Position numbers and translations under genes: made by a program. This document shows, in pieces, positions 1-9,536 of a stretch of 64,000 nucleotides of DNA. Source of the DNA: Chrysomallon squamiferum (lineage: Eukaryota > Mollusca > Gastropoda > Neomphalida > Peltospiridae). The stretch is from contig CM022679.1 in assembly GCA_012295275.1 (NCBI GenBank), positions 13,660,145 through 13,724,144 on the forward strand, in the 5' to 3' direction. The notes beneath the pieces are model-generated. The model was not told where the DNA came from. It worked only from the letters and a program-made list of their open reading frames with translations, and searched no databases. Every line of letters starts with the position of its first letter. The first letter of the stretch is position 1.

Positions 1-354
1 ACACACTTTAGTAAAGTTAATTTCCCAAAAGATCAACAAAGAACTAACATTTTACAGTCCAACAAAATGGGAGACGGAATCAGCATGTTCTGTTGCAGAT
101 TTTTGTCCTGTCAAGAGGAGCATTTTCTATAGGCATATGTCAAAGTCTTAACTATAAAACTTTAGCTTCAACAAAGGCCTGTTCTCTCTTAATCATATCT
201 TTGAATTCAAAAATATTGGGAAGACTGCTGCCTATAATTTTCAGTTTTCAATGCCATCCGTAACGTGATTCGTAGGACTGGCACCATTTGTTTCGAAACG
301 GTTCCAGAAGTTTCTGTCATTCCCCAGTTCGGTTACATACATTAAAACAAGTTG
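1..354. repeat. Array repeat, left edge of window
   Basis: Seen directly: this stretch is nearly the same as 4,888-5,195 and 23,131-23,290, including the run 'acactttagtaaagttaa' and the later 'gattcgtaggac'. It is part of the repeat family that precedes each receptor unit. I see no gene in it. Confidence 0.6.
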
Positions 355-376
355 ATCCTATGGATCCGGTACTTCT
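352..376. mobile_element. Right end of a pogo-like MITE (partial)
   Basis: The end 'tggatccggtacttctg' followed by a TG microsatellite matches the right ends of the complete elements at 6,670, 25,092 and 43,795. The rest of the element is missing, so copy A has only this remnant. Confidence 0.45.
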
Positions 377-390
377 GTGTGTGTGTGTGT

Positions 391-428
<38 letters not shown>

Positions 429-512
429 GTAAGTAAGTAAGTATGTATGTATATATGTGTGTATGTATGTGTATGTATGTATGTATGTATGTGTGTATGT
501 ATTTAATTGGAA
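376..512. repeat. (TG)n and (GTAT)n microsatellite
   Basis: A TG dinucleotide run passes into GTAA/GTAT tetranucleotide repeats. The same run follows the pogo-like element and precedes the ectodomain exon in copies B, C and D. Confidence 0.9.
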
Positions 513-548
513 TTTAGAGAAATAATAACAGTACAGTTTTATTTTCAG

Positions 549-722
549 AAGTAATCAATATGACACATGGAACGACGTTTAGATGTGGCCACGATGTATG
601 TGATAAGATAGAACAGTACTGTGTACCTGAAGATGACAGGTGCTATTACTGCAAAGGCATCAGTGATTTGTGCCCTACAACACGTTTGGTTTTCCCTAAA
701 CAGTGTGCTCCTTTCTGTACGG
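549..722 (+). CDS. Receptor copy A, cysteine-rich ectodomain exon
   Basis: A 174-nt exon starts after the acceptor 'attttcag' and ends before 'gtaggt', entering and leaving in phase 1. It encodes 57 codons beginning VINMTHGTTFRCGHD. Eight cysteines are visible in the order CGH, VCD, YCVP, RCYYC, LC, QC and FC, and NMT is an N-glycosylation site. The same exon occurs at 7,169, 25,634 and 44,312. Spacing and the FPKQCxxFC ending recall small TNF-receptor cysteine-rich domains such as TACI/BCMA, which is inference from pattern only. Copy A is cut off by an assembly gap after its second exon, so its transmembrane and tail exons are not seen. No signal-peptide exon is visible upstream. Confidence 0.75.
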
Positions 723-732
723 GTAGGTAAAT

Positions 733-739
733 ATGTGTA

Positions 740-770
<31 letters not shown>

Positions 771-800
771 ATGTATCTGTGTGTGTCTGTCTGTCTGTTT
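733..800. repeat. GTAT/TG/TCTG microsatellite
   Basis: Simple repeat just downstream of the copy A donor site. It produces a meaningless valine/cysteine-rich open frame at 621-812. Confidence 0.85.
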
Positions 801-1002
801 GAATATTTATGAATGAATATGTGTATGTGTTTTATTAGCTTTAAAGGTTCTTAATAAGAAGACCTATTTTTGCTATTTCTATATTTTAAAATGTTTCTAT
901 ATCAATACTGAAGCATTTTTATTGTGTCTTTTTATTTGAAGAAATAAACAGATCTTCACAAAATTACAGTTACAACTTTTCTGTTTATTGTTTTTGTTTC
1001 AG

Positions 1003-1023
1003 ATTTCCTTCATAATCAGACAG
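1003..1023 (+). CDS. Receptor copy A, stalk microexon
   Basis: A 21-nt exon lies between acceptor 'tttttgtttcag' and donor 'gtaaga'. It is phase 1 on both sides and reads (D)FLHNQT plus one base when joined to the previous exon. It aligns with the 27-nt stalk exons AFLDNQAKT of copies B and D and the DFLGSQIxE exons of B, C and D. It probably forms part of the membrane-proximal stalk. It is the last part of copy A before the N gap. Confidence 0.6.
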
Positions 1024-1087
1024 GTAAGAATTATTAATTGTTACAGCTATAAAATAATAAATGTTTGAGTTTGTATATTTATCGTAT

Positions 1088-1287
1088 NNNNNNNNNNNNN
1101 NNNNNNNNNNNNNNNNNNNNNNNNNNNNNNNNNNNNNNNNNNNNNNNNNNNNNNNNNNNNNNNNNNNNNNNNNNNNNNNNNNNNNNNNNNNNNNNNNNNN
1201 NNNNNNNNNNNNNNNNNNNNNNNNNNNNNNNNNNNNNNNNNNNNNNNNNNNNNNNNNNNNNNNNNNNNNNNNNNNNNNNNNNNNNNN
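1088..1287. other. Assembly gap, exactly 200 N
   Basis: A run of 200 N interrupts copy A. Sequence on the right is AAT-rich repeat, not the expected next receptor intron. The gap may hide the rest of copy A or mark a false join. The open frames that cross it are artefacts. Confidence 0.99.
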
Positions 1288-1990
1288 AAAGTAATAAACA
1301 TAAATAAATAATAATAATACAAAAATAATAATAATTAACATCTATTTAAAAAATAATAATAATAAAATAAAGAATAAAAAAATAAAAATTATAGTTTGCG
1401 ACATGGATTTATTTTTAACTTGGAAATTCCGAACTATTTATATCACTAAAGCGACATTTAATCTGAATAAACCGTCATTTCCGATATGAAACCTTGCCTC
1501 TAGGTACTTTTACGTTATTCTGTGTTCAGCTACACGATCACGCAGCCCGCTGCTAATCCATTTTCCATCAAGGTAAGAGTACATTTTACAATTCACCCAC
1601 AACTATATCCAACGCATTCTACATTTTTCTACTGTTCCTTTTTCTTAACATATACCGTTTGATATTTGTTTAATTTGTTTTTGTCTGTATGTTGTTCTTA
1701 CATTATTGTTTTACTGTATTATATAGGTGTTATGTCTACTAAAGTTTAATGTTTTTGTAAATTTGAGGATTAATATTCCCAGACTTTTGTATTTTCCGGA
1801 CTTGTGTTAACTCTATTGCTCTGTGAAATCGAGTGTCACCTGTAAAGTATTAACATTATTGTATAGAATTAATTACCTGCAGACTGTTGGTATAATCTAT
1901 ATATTAAATATGAACGTTCTGAGAATATCTAGGGTAAATTATGACACGGCTAAATAACATTTTCTGCATTTCCGAAAGAAGCTTTAAAAA
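1288..1990. repeat. AT-rich repeat block with first-exon-like module
   Basis: AAT/AAAT runs are followed by one copy of the repeat family found again near 3.3, 21.7, 38.3, 41.5, 60.0 and 63.3 kb. No open frame of interest. The module inside is listed separately. Confidence 0.6.
1476..1572 (+). promoter_or_regulatory. First-exon-like repeat module ending at a donor site
   Basis: The stretch from 'accttgcctctaggtac' to 'ccatcaag' is followed by the consensus donor gtaaga. Related modules stand at 3,338, 41,515 and 60,020. Whether it is a real 5' exon or only a repeat is unknown. Confidence 0.3.
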
Positions 1991-1994
1991 AATA

Positions 1995-2377
1995 ATCTCT
2001 TATTTCATATCATAACATACAGGGTCACTCACTGTGCCCGCACCTATTGTTATATATAACTGAAGCAGTCACGGACAAGAAATGATAACAAAAAAAGTGG
2101 GGCATTACAGTATAAATAAATGAATAAATAAATAAACTATGATAAAAATAAATAAATACAGGATAGGAAATGATAAAACAGTAGGGGATTACAGTATAGA
2201 TCTTTCTCAAAAGACCATCAATGGACTAACATTTTACAGTCTAACAAAATGGGAGATGGAATCAACACATTCTGTTGCAGATTTCTGTCCAGTGAAGAGG
2301 AGTATTTGCTGTAGGCGTATGTCAAACTGTGGGCACAGTGAGGGGACTCCGTATGTTATTATATGAAATAAGAGACC
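1995..2377. mobile_element. MITE with inverted ends of about 50 bp
   Basis: The left end 'tctcttatttcatatcataa' leading to 'cactgtgcccgcac' is repeated in inverted form at the right end, where 'gggcacagtgagg' leads to 'atatgaaataagag'. The arms match over roughly 50 bp with a few differences, and about 280 bp lie between them. No transposase is encoded. Partial copies lie at 4,495, 20,290, 21,810, 35,519, 58,050 and 60,780. The open frame at 2,139-2,366 lies inside it and is not a gene. Confidence 0.7.
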
Positions 2378-3337
2378 TGTGGTCTGATAAATGGTGAGAT
2401 AAAATTCTTTACACTTATATTACAATTTTCTTTGGCGTACCGTTGTTCATAGCAAAGTATAGTAATAAAATAATACTGTTTCAAAATATTGTTATTTTCG
2501 CCGCCATTTTCCCCTATTCGTCAGTGAAGCAGTGACGACAATGCACAGGCCTACATGATGGACTGATAGCTATAATTTGTGTGACAACACATCATGATCA
2601 TTGATGCAAATAAAGGGGGAAATTACAATACTCATCCAGTTTCGTGATAGTATATTTTTACTGTCATGCTTTATCATTAGCGAAGTTTAGCTGATATTTA
2701 TATATATATAAAAATAATGATAATAATTTTAAAAAAATTAGGAGATATATATATATATTTATATATATATATTATAAGTATTTCAAGATAATCACAAAGT
2801 ACATAAAATAAAGACGTTGTGAACCATTCAAAAACAATTTTATTCTTATTATTTATTTTTATTTATTCATTTTTTTTTTTTTTTTTTTTTTTTTTTCTTT
2901 TTCTTTTACCGTCTCTCACTGATTATAATATCACTGGCATAGAGATATTATTTTGTAAGATATTCTGTGCATGATCATAAGTAAATGATGATTTTAGGTG
3001 AAAAATTTTAATGTAAATAAATAAAATATTGCAATAATAACAGTAATAATAATAAACATCTAAACAAATTTACAAAACGTTACATAAAAAAATAATAAAT
3101 AAATAAATAAATAAGAAAGAAAGCTAATTTCCGTCTTGAAACCTTGGCTCTACGTATACACTCTTAAGTTATCCTGTTGAGGGTGTATTCAAATATTCAT
3201 CGGAATACTTTTCAGTTTAACTGATTATTTAAGTCGAAAGTGAACTCTAAAACAAATAATTACAGAAAAGCAAATAAGTACACATCCAAGTAAGTCAAAA
3301 ATTTGTTTCGTGTGTGTGTGTGTTACAAAACTTTCCG

Positions 3338-3426
3338 CTCGAAACCTTGCCTCTACATACTACTAAGTTATTCTGTGTTCAACTATACGAAGGCGGCAGT
3401 CCTATCTCAATCCAATTTCCATCAAG
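3338..3426 (+). promoter_or_regulatory. First-exon-like repeat module ending at a donor site
   Basis: 'cgaaaccttgcctctacata' through 'ccatcaag' is followed by gtaaca. It is a close copy of the modules at 41,515 and 60,020. Confidence 0.3.
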
Positions 3427-4045
3427 GTAACAATAAATTTTACATACCTCATAACTATACCCAACGTAGTCTACATTTTTCTTCTATTCCTTTTTCTTAA
3501 CATATACCGTATGAAATTTGTTTAATTTGTTTTTGTCTGTATATTGTTCTTAGATTATTATATTACCGTATTAAATAAATGTTATGTGTTCTTAAGTTTA
3601 ATGTTTTGGTAAATTTGAGGGTTAATATTTAGATTCGCGATTTCCCAGACTTTTTTATTAACTCTATCGCTCTATGAAATCGAGTGTCACCTGTAAATTA
3701 TTAAAAATATTGTATAGAATTAATTACCTGCATACTGTCTGTATAATCTGTCTACGAAATATGAACGTTGTGAGAATATCTAAGGTAAATAATGACATGG
3801 GAAAATAACGTTTTCTATATTTTCGAAAGAAATTAAAAAAAAAAAATAATAATAAAATATATAAAAAAAAAAATAAAAAAAAAATAAAGACGTGCAATTT
3901 CCGGTATGGATTTACTTTTAATTTGGAAAATAGAACTGTTTATATCGTTTACGCGACACGCGATTGTCTGAATAAAGCTGAACACACGTCATTTCCCGCT
4001 TGAAACCTTGCCTCTACGTACTATTAACTTATTCTGTATTCACCT

Positions 4046-4122
4046 ATACGATCAGTTTAACTGATTCTTTGAGACGAAAGTGAACACTAAAGGAAATAAT
4101 TACAAGAAAGCAAATCATCCAG
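4046..4122 (+). promoter_or_regulatory. Second-type first-exon-like module, donor CAG|GTAAGT
   Basis: 'gtttaactgattctttgag' through 'aaatcatccag' is followed by the perfect donor consensus gtaagt. Upstream at 3,940-3,990 lie 'actgtttatatcg' (TATA-like) and 'cgcgacacgcgatt'. Related copies are at 3,200, 21,240, 22,575, 38,075, 41,355 and 62,765. Confidence 0.35.
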
Positions 4123-5351
4123 GTAAGTAAAATTACTAAACTTTAATGTATAGGTAAATTTTAAGGTTAATATTTGGATTCGCGATTTCCCAGACTTTTG
4201 TATTTTCCGGACTTGTGTTAATCCTATTGCTCTATGAAATCGAGTGTCACCTGTAAAGTATTAACATTATTGTATAGAATTAATAACCTGCAGACTGTCT
4301 GTATAATCTATGTATTAAATATGAACGTTGTGAGGATATCAACGGCAAAATAATATTTTCTACATTTTGTTAAAAAACATTGAAAAAAAAAAAAAAAATA
4401 AAAACAATGTTTTATAAATATAAATTGTACTGAATATATTAAATAAATAAATTGGTCGCATATCTTGATCTTTAATAGTGTACTACTGTTTCTTCATAAT
4501 CTTTTATTTCGCATAATGAGATACGGGGTCACTTCACTGTGCCCGCACCTGTTATTATATATCACGTGATTCGTGATATCTCCTACGCGACAGGTAAATC
4601 TGAATAAAACGTCATTTCCGACTTGAAACCTTGCCAAGTTTTCCTGTAGAGGATGTATTTAAATATTCCTCGGAATACTCTTCAATTTAACTGATTCTTA
4701 AAAATAAATAAATAGAAAAAACAAAAATTAAATAAAATAAAAAATAAATAAATAAATAAAAACAATGTTATACAAATATAAATTGTACTGAATGTATTAA
4801 ATAAATAAATTAATCGCTTATTTTGATCTTTAATAGTGTACTACTGTTTCTCATAAAAATGACATAAGGGGTCACAGTAGGGGATTACACTTTAGTAAAG
4901 TTAATTTACCAAAAGATCAACAAAGAACTAACATTTTACAGTCCAACAAAATGAGAGACGGAATCAGCATGTTCTGTTGCAGATTTTTGTCCTATCAAGA
5001 GGAGCATTTTCTATAGGTGTTTGTCAAAGTCTTAACTATAAAACTGTAGCTTCCACAAAGACTTGTTTTCTCTTAATCATATCTATGAATTCAAAAATAT
5101 TAAGAAGACTGCTGCCTATCATTTTCAGTTTTTAATGCCATCCCTAACGTGATTCGTAGGACAGGCAGCATTTGTTTCGAAACGGTCCTTTAGATCGACT
5201 TGGATTCTGAGTAAGTGTTCATTTTAATGACACTGACTAAAGAGATATAAGCGTTCAGTCGTATCACTTAAACCAGGGGAGAGAGGGTCAGACAGCTATG
5301 CAGTGTTTTGTAAGAGGGCCAAGATATCAAATGTATTACACACACACACAC

Positions 5352-5353
<2 letters not shown>

Positions 5354-5427
<74 letters not shown>
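5354..5427. repeat. (CT)n microsatellite
   Basis: A CT run preceded by a short CA run. It occupies the same place in the unit as the tracts at 23,324-23,432 and 42,049-42,196, with clearly different lengths. Confidence 0.95.
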
Positions 5428-5431
<4 letters not shown>

Positions 5432-5624
5432 CTATCTTCAGTAATATGATAAAATAATATGATAATTGTGAATAAACTAGAATAATTCCACAATATCTAA
5501 CGATGATGTTAGATCAGGATTGCCATCGGACCGGATAGTTGGTGTTCAAGTGTTCAGTTGGTGGGCCTGACTGAAATCCCCTGCGGCGCAAGTGTTGCCG
5601 ACCCCTGTCTTAATTCATGTTTCC

Positions 5625-5800
5625 ACAGGTGTCAATCACTTCAGAACTTCAACCAATCAAAGCGCACTATTTCCACACACCCATAATATTTCATTTTTCC
5701 GCCGCCATATTGTGTTTTTATGTTGTTGTTTTTTTGTTTAGTTTAGTTGTTCAGCAAGCGTTAATACTTCATTTGTTAGTAGGCATTATTCATAGGCACA
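5625..5800 (+). promoter_or_regulatory. Promoter-like patch before the THAP fragment
   Basis: A CCAAT box lies at 5,653-5,657 and a YY1-type motif CCGCCATATTG at 5,702-5,712, about 90 bp before the ATG at 5,801. GC content is higher than in the surroundings. Related patches precede the THAP fragments at 23,800 and 42,528. Promoter function is inference from motifs and position. Confidence 0.4.
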
Positions 5801-5968
5801 ATGGTGAAGCGATGTGTTTCGGGGACATGCAAATCGGATGAACGGTACGAAAGTGGACAACATCTGATATATATACCGTATCCGAAGCCGAAAACAACGA
5901 GAAAAATGCGGACGACAACATTCTGCAAAAAGAAGGTCTGTTATAAACATGACCATATTTTCAAATAA
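5801..5968 (+). CDS. THAP zinc-finger N-terminal half (fragment)
   Basis: An ATG opens a frame of 55 codons that begins MVKRCVSGTCKSDERYESG and continues through IPYPKPKTTRKM. This matches the start of THAP domains: the first zinc pair C-x4-C at residues 5 and 10, and the FPKP-like segment near residue 26. The C-x2-H half of the finger is absent. A possible donor, AAG|GTCTGT, ends the conserved part at 5,935 after 45 codons, so this could be a first coding exon whose partner was lost. No downstream THAP exon is seen. Copies at 23,800 and 42,528 carry a stop at codon 42, so this is the only open one. It is probably a relic of a THAP gene or of a P-element-like transposase. Confidence 0.5.
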   Translation: MVKRCVSGTCKSDERYESGQHLIYIPYPKPKTTRKMRTTTFCKKKVCYKHDHIFK

Positions 5969-6430
5969 TAATAATAATAATAGGCATAGTTGCTATATAC
6001 GAATTACCTAAATATGAATAATATATATGCCCATACACAGCATTGAACAGAAAAAATGAAGAAAGAAATGTTTTATTTCATGATACACTCAACACTTTTT
6101 ATTTACGGTTATGTGGTGGACATATGGTTGAGGACTACGCTATGTTGAGAGAGGAAACCCGCTCTTGCCACTCCACGGGCTACTATTTTTGATTGGAAGT
6201 ACCATCCCACAGATAGGGTAGTACATACCAATTATAGTGCACTGGTTGCTACAGTTCGTTTAGACAACATTAAAAAAAATAATAATAAAAAACAAAAATG
6301 AAGAAAATTATTATTTAAGGCCAGATAGCAGAGACATAAATGGACATAACTGAAGACATGCAGAATATATATATAATAAATACGTGTTTATGAGTGTATG
6401 TGTATATATACACATATATATGTTGTTTTG

Positions 6431-6605
6431 GATTTTGAATATTCTCTGTGAAATCTATGTCTGACTACATTTGGGAACGCTGTGGCGCAGGAGGATAAAG
6501 TCCAGTCACGACTTCAAACCCTCATCAGATGCCACTGATGAGACTCGAACGTATGACACCCTATCACTCGCACTACCTTTCGGTCATCAAGACCTCCTTT
6601 ACATA
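6431..6605 (-). mobile_element. tRNA-derived SINE
   Basis: Read on the minus strand, the head has a degraded A box at 6,577-6,587 (tgaccgaaagg) and a B box at 6,542-6,550 (gttcgagtc), spaced as in a tRNA gene. The tail carries 'gaatattcaaaatccaaaac' and runs into TA/CA microsatellite. Closely related copies are at 24,833 and 43,556, and a more diverged one at 27,117. Confidence 0.65.
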
Positions 6606-6669
6606 TGTGCACGTGTATATAACTATAAACACACACATACACACACATGCACACAGATACACACATATA

Positions 6670-6961
6670 CAGGTACCGAACCAATTATCCGTCGTCCTGA
6701 AATCCTGAAGGACCAGAAAACCAGAAGTTTTTTTCTGACGCTACCTTTGTAGTTCGCACGCGTTGACGTTCATTTCACTCGCCACATTGTTTACGTGTCA
6801 AGTCACCACAGTTGTGTATTGTCAATTTTCTTTATGTTTTTAGTATTAAAATGTTTGTGCCAAATTATTTACGTATTTAAATGCCTTGGTACCAGAAAAT
6901 CGGAAATTACAGAAATTCAGAAGGTATAGGCCCCAAGGACTTCGGATAATGGATCCGGTAC

Positions 6962-6966
<5 letters not shown>
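6670..6966. mobile_element. Pogo-like MITE between CA and TG microsatellites
   Basis: The left end caggtaccgaaccaattatc and the right end ggataatggatccggtacttc are imperfect inverted repeats with the 'attatccg' core typical of pogo/Tigger ends. The element is about 297 bp, has no transposase, and lies between CA-rich DNA on the left and a TG run on the right. Orthologous copies are at 25,092 and 43,795. Confidence 0.55.
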
Positions 6967-7013
<47 letters not shown>

Positions 7014-7020
7014 TTGTGTG

Positions 7021-7052
<32 letters not shown>

Positions 7053-7058
7053 TGTATG

Positions 7059-7094
<36 letters not shown>

Positions 7095-7101
7095 TGTATT
7101 T
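6966..7101. repeat. (TG)n then (GTAT)n microsatellite
   Basis: Simple repeat just upstream of the copy B ectodomain exon. Both strands are open only because of the repeat. Confidence 0.95.
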
Positions 7102-7168
7102 TCGCATAACCAAATACACTCTTTAATTGGAATTTAGAGAAATAATAACTGTACAGTTTTATTTTCAG

Positions 7169-7345
7169 GAGTAATCAATATGACACATGGAAAAACGTTT
7201 AGATGTGGCCACTACTATACATGTGATAAGATAGAAGAGTATTGTGTACCTGAAGACCAGAGGTGCTATTACTGCAAAGACATCAGTGATTTGTGCTTCA
7301 CACAGCGTTTGGATTTCCCTAAACAGTGTACTCATTTCTGTAAAG
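7169..7345 (+). CDS. Receptor copy B, cysteine-rich ectodomain exon
   Basis: A 177-nt phase-1 exon lies between 'attttcag' and 'gtaggt'. It codes for 58 codons starting VINMTHGKTFRCGHYYTCDK. All eight cysteines and the NMT glycosylation site are kept. It has one codon more than A, C and D (HYYTC in place of HDVC or HYTC). This exon is intact, but later exons of copy B are damaged, so the whole gene is probably a pseudogene or makes an altered product. The function (extracellular ligand binding, TNF-receptor-like) is inferred from the cysteine spacing only. Confidence 0.75.
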
Positions 7346-7846
7346 GTAGGTAGATGTGTATGTATGTATGTATGTGAGTTTGTGTTTGTGTTTAGTTGTA
7401 TGTATGTGTGTGTGTAGTTGTGTGTATGTCTGTGTATGTGTCCTTTGTGTGTTAGTATTCACATGAATGTTTTTGAATATGTATGCATGAGTATGTGTAT
7501 AAAGGTTTCTAATAAGAAATATTTTTGCTATGTGTATGTTTTAAAATGTTTCTATAATGCAGGTCTTTCTAGGCTAGATGATACTATATTTTATAACACT
7601 ACTGTCACATTTTTTATGTGTTTTATTATTTGACAAATAAATAAATAAATAAATAAACAGGCAAACCACGAAACAAACAATTAAACAAACAAATAAATAG
7701 GTATGTAAATAAATAAATAAACAGGCAAACAAACAGAGATTTTCACTGTTTACAAGTTTTTTGTTTTTAACCTCATTGTGTACAGAATAAGAACTTTTCT
7801 CTGTGCTTATTTCACAGATTATATTTGTTTTTTGTTTTTATTTCAG
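7346..7846. repeat. Copy B intron with simple repeats
   Basis: GTAT/TG repeats follow the donor, and AAAT and AAAC repeats lie at 7,635-7,735. A decoy acceptor 'ttcacag' occurs at 7,811-7,817. Nothing else is recognised. Confidence 0.6.
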
Positions 7847-7873
7847 CTTTCCTTGATAATCAGGCAAAGACAG
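7847..7873 (+). CDS. Receptor copy B, first stalk microexon
   Basis: A 27-nt phase-1 exon after 'tttatttcag' and before 'gtaaag'. It reads (A)FLDNQAKT plus one base. Its twin is at 44,988-45,014 in copy D. The corresponding exon is missing in copy C because of a local rearrangement. Confidence 0.6.
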
Positions 7874-7909
7874 GTAAAGCTTTTTATTATTACAGCCAAA
7901 AAATTATAA

Positions 7910-8080
7910 ATGTTTGTGTGTGTATATCTAATCTTGTGTGTGTGTGTGTGTGTGTGTCTATATATCTACGTATGTGTATGTGGTTATATGGATATATGTA
8001 TGAATGCATGTATGTATGTGTGTGTATATATATATATATATATGTACATTTGTTTGTGTGTGTGTGTGTGTTTAAGAATT
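7910..8080. repeat. TG/GTAT/TA microsatellites in intron
   Basis: Mixed simple repeats follow the stalk exon. A matching segment in copy C (26,165-26,520) is partly inverted. Confidence 0.85.
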
Positions 8081-8385
8081 AAAAAACACAGGCATAGGAA
8101 TATTTTCATTAAAAAAAAACATTTTCTAATTTTATCTCAAGGGATTCAAGTTGATTTAAAGTTGATCATGTAATATATATTATAGGGTGCATTGGTCCTT
8201 TGGCTATATATTTGTGCATGAGAGAGAGAGTGTGTGTGCATCTGTGTGTGTGTTTATTAGAGGTTTCTAATTAAAAATACTTTTGCTATTTGTATGTTTT
8301 AAAATGTGTCTATAAACCAGGTCTTTCTAGGCAGGTCTTTCTTTATATTTTATATACTGTAATATTTTTATTATGTGTTTCGTTA

Positions 8386-8390
8386 TTTGA

Positions 8391-8433
<43 letters not shown>

Positions 8434-8500
8434 AATAATAAAAAAATAAATAAACAGACAAACAATCAAATAAACAAATAAATAAATAAACTTTTGTGTT
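8386..8500. repeat. (AAAT)n microsatellite
   Basis: A TAAA run in the intron before the second stalk exon, also present at 26,769-26,860 and 45,522-45,595. Confidence 0.9.
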
Positions 8501-8582
8501 TTTGATCTCATTTTATACACAGTAACACTTTTTCTCTGTGTTTATTTCACCAGATTATATTTATTTCTTGCTTTTGTTTCAG

Positions 8583-8609
8583 ATTTCGTTGGCAGTCAAA
8601 TAACAGAAA
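8583..8609 (+). CDS. Receptor copy B, second stalk microexon
   Basis: A 27-nt phase-1 exon between 'cttttgtttcag' and 'gtaagg'. It reads (D)FVGSQITE plus one base. Copies C (26,950) and D (45,687) keep the same exon as DFLGSQIxE. All copies are a whole number of codons with symmetric phase, so skipping keeps the frame. Confidence 0.6.
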
Positions 8610-9121
8610 GTAAGGCTTATTATTACTACAGCCATGAAATAATAAATGCTTGTGTATGCATATCTGTGCGTATGTGTATATTTGTATGTATTATGTGTAT
8701 TTGTATGTATGTATGTATTATGTATGTATGTAGTTTAGGATTTTGAATATTCAGTGTCTTATGTACATCTGAATAGACTTTGCACATAGACAATATTCGG
8801 GTGTATGTACAATGTTTGTTTGTATGTCAGATGCCACTTCTATATATGTTTTGTAATTACCATTGACATCAAACAACCCTGTATATATATGTATAGTATG
8901 TGTGTGTGGATGTGTATGTATGAATGTATGTATATATTTTATGCAGTGAATGTGTGTGTGTGTTTATGTGTGTGTATGTATGTATATATGTATTTGCGTG
9001 CAGTGTTTGTGTATGTATGTTTGTATATGTCTAAGGCAGCAGTCGAGTTTTTTTGATAATTTATAAATTTATACTTTTTTCTAAAGGTGATGTTACAAAG
9101 TTATGTTTGATTGTATTTCAG

Positions 9122-9279
9122 ATTTCCACAGAATAACGAGGTGTTTATACAGTTTTCATAGCATGTCTAATAGTATATAGTATTATTGTGCAGGTATACT
9201 GGTTTTCCTAAAATGGAGAAGACTGAGTAAGAACAAACATGAACACGATGTTGAAAACGTTGAAGAACAAAATGGATAA
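9122..9279 (+). pseudogene. Receptor copy B, decayed transmembrane exon
   Basis: The sequence after 'tgtatttcag' matches the transmembrane exons at 27,458 and 46,101, but a base is missing near the start (LPQNNEV no longer reads) and the core is shortened and shifted, giving a TAG in the reading frame near 9,178. The basic segment with LSKNKHEHDVENVEEQNG and a TAA at 9,277 is still readable in another frame. It is an inactivated duplicate of the intact exon 100 bp downstream. Confidence 0.65.
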
Positions 9280-9377
9280 ATTTATACTTTATTATGTACA
9301 AAGGTGAAACACAACACAAACCTGTTTCAGTTCATTTAATTTCAAATTCCATCAAAATACATAAATTTTTGTTACAG

Positions 9378-9536
9378 CATTTTTTTTCATAGCATGTCTA
9401 ATAGCAGTAGTATTATTATCAGCTGCAGCTGTACTGGTTATCCTAAAATGGGGAAGACTGAGTAAGAACAAATATGAACACGGTGTTGAAAAAGTTGAAG
9501 AACAAACAGAACTAATGAAAACACAAAAACACACAG
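9378..9536 (+). CDS. Receptor copy B, second transmembrane exon
   Basis: After the acceptor 'ttgttacag' a 159-nt phase-1 exon runs to 'gtgatt'. It reads (T)FFFIACLIAVVLLSAAA and onward through VLVILKW, then the stop-transfer segment GRLSKNKYEHG and the acidic VEKVEEQTELMKT. The membrane helix and cytoplasmic start are intact, but the extracellular LPQNNEV stub present in copies C and D has been replaced by TFFF. It is a tandem duplicate of the decayed exon just upstream, and could rescue a transmembrane product in copy B. Confidence 0.55.

Larger units (their letters stand above)
2378..5195. repeat. Stacked array repeats, AT-rich
   Basis: This stretch holds AT, AAAT and poly-T runs (2,696-2,772; 2,870-2,896), two or three copies of the first-exon-like module family, and a partial MITE end at 4,495-4,560. 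The same order recurs at 20.1-23.3 kb and 38-42 kb. A CCGCCATTTTC motif (YY1-like) occurs near 2,502. I find no convincing protein-coding exon. Confidence 0.6.

Noticed and set aside
985-1341. Open frames across 1,047-1,341
   Set aside because: They are made almost wholly of undetermined N bases.
2139-2366. Open frame in the MITE (also 23,065-23,277 and 35,546-35,755)
   Set aside because: It lies inside a non-coding inverted-repeat element, and its frame differs or breaks between copies.
5296-5493. Minus-strand frame with alternating arginine and glutamate
   Set aside because: It is the translation of the CT microsatellite; the same holds at 23,219-23,449 and 41,989-42,263.
6886-7137. Long open frames rich in cysteine/valine or threonine/histidine
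   Set aside because: They are TG and GTAT microsatellites; similar false frames occur at 25,300-25,591, 44,002-44,280, 45,683-46,064 and 63,708-64,000.
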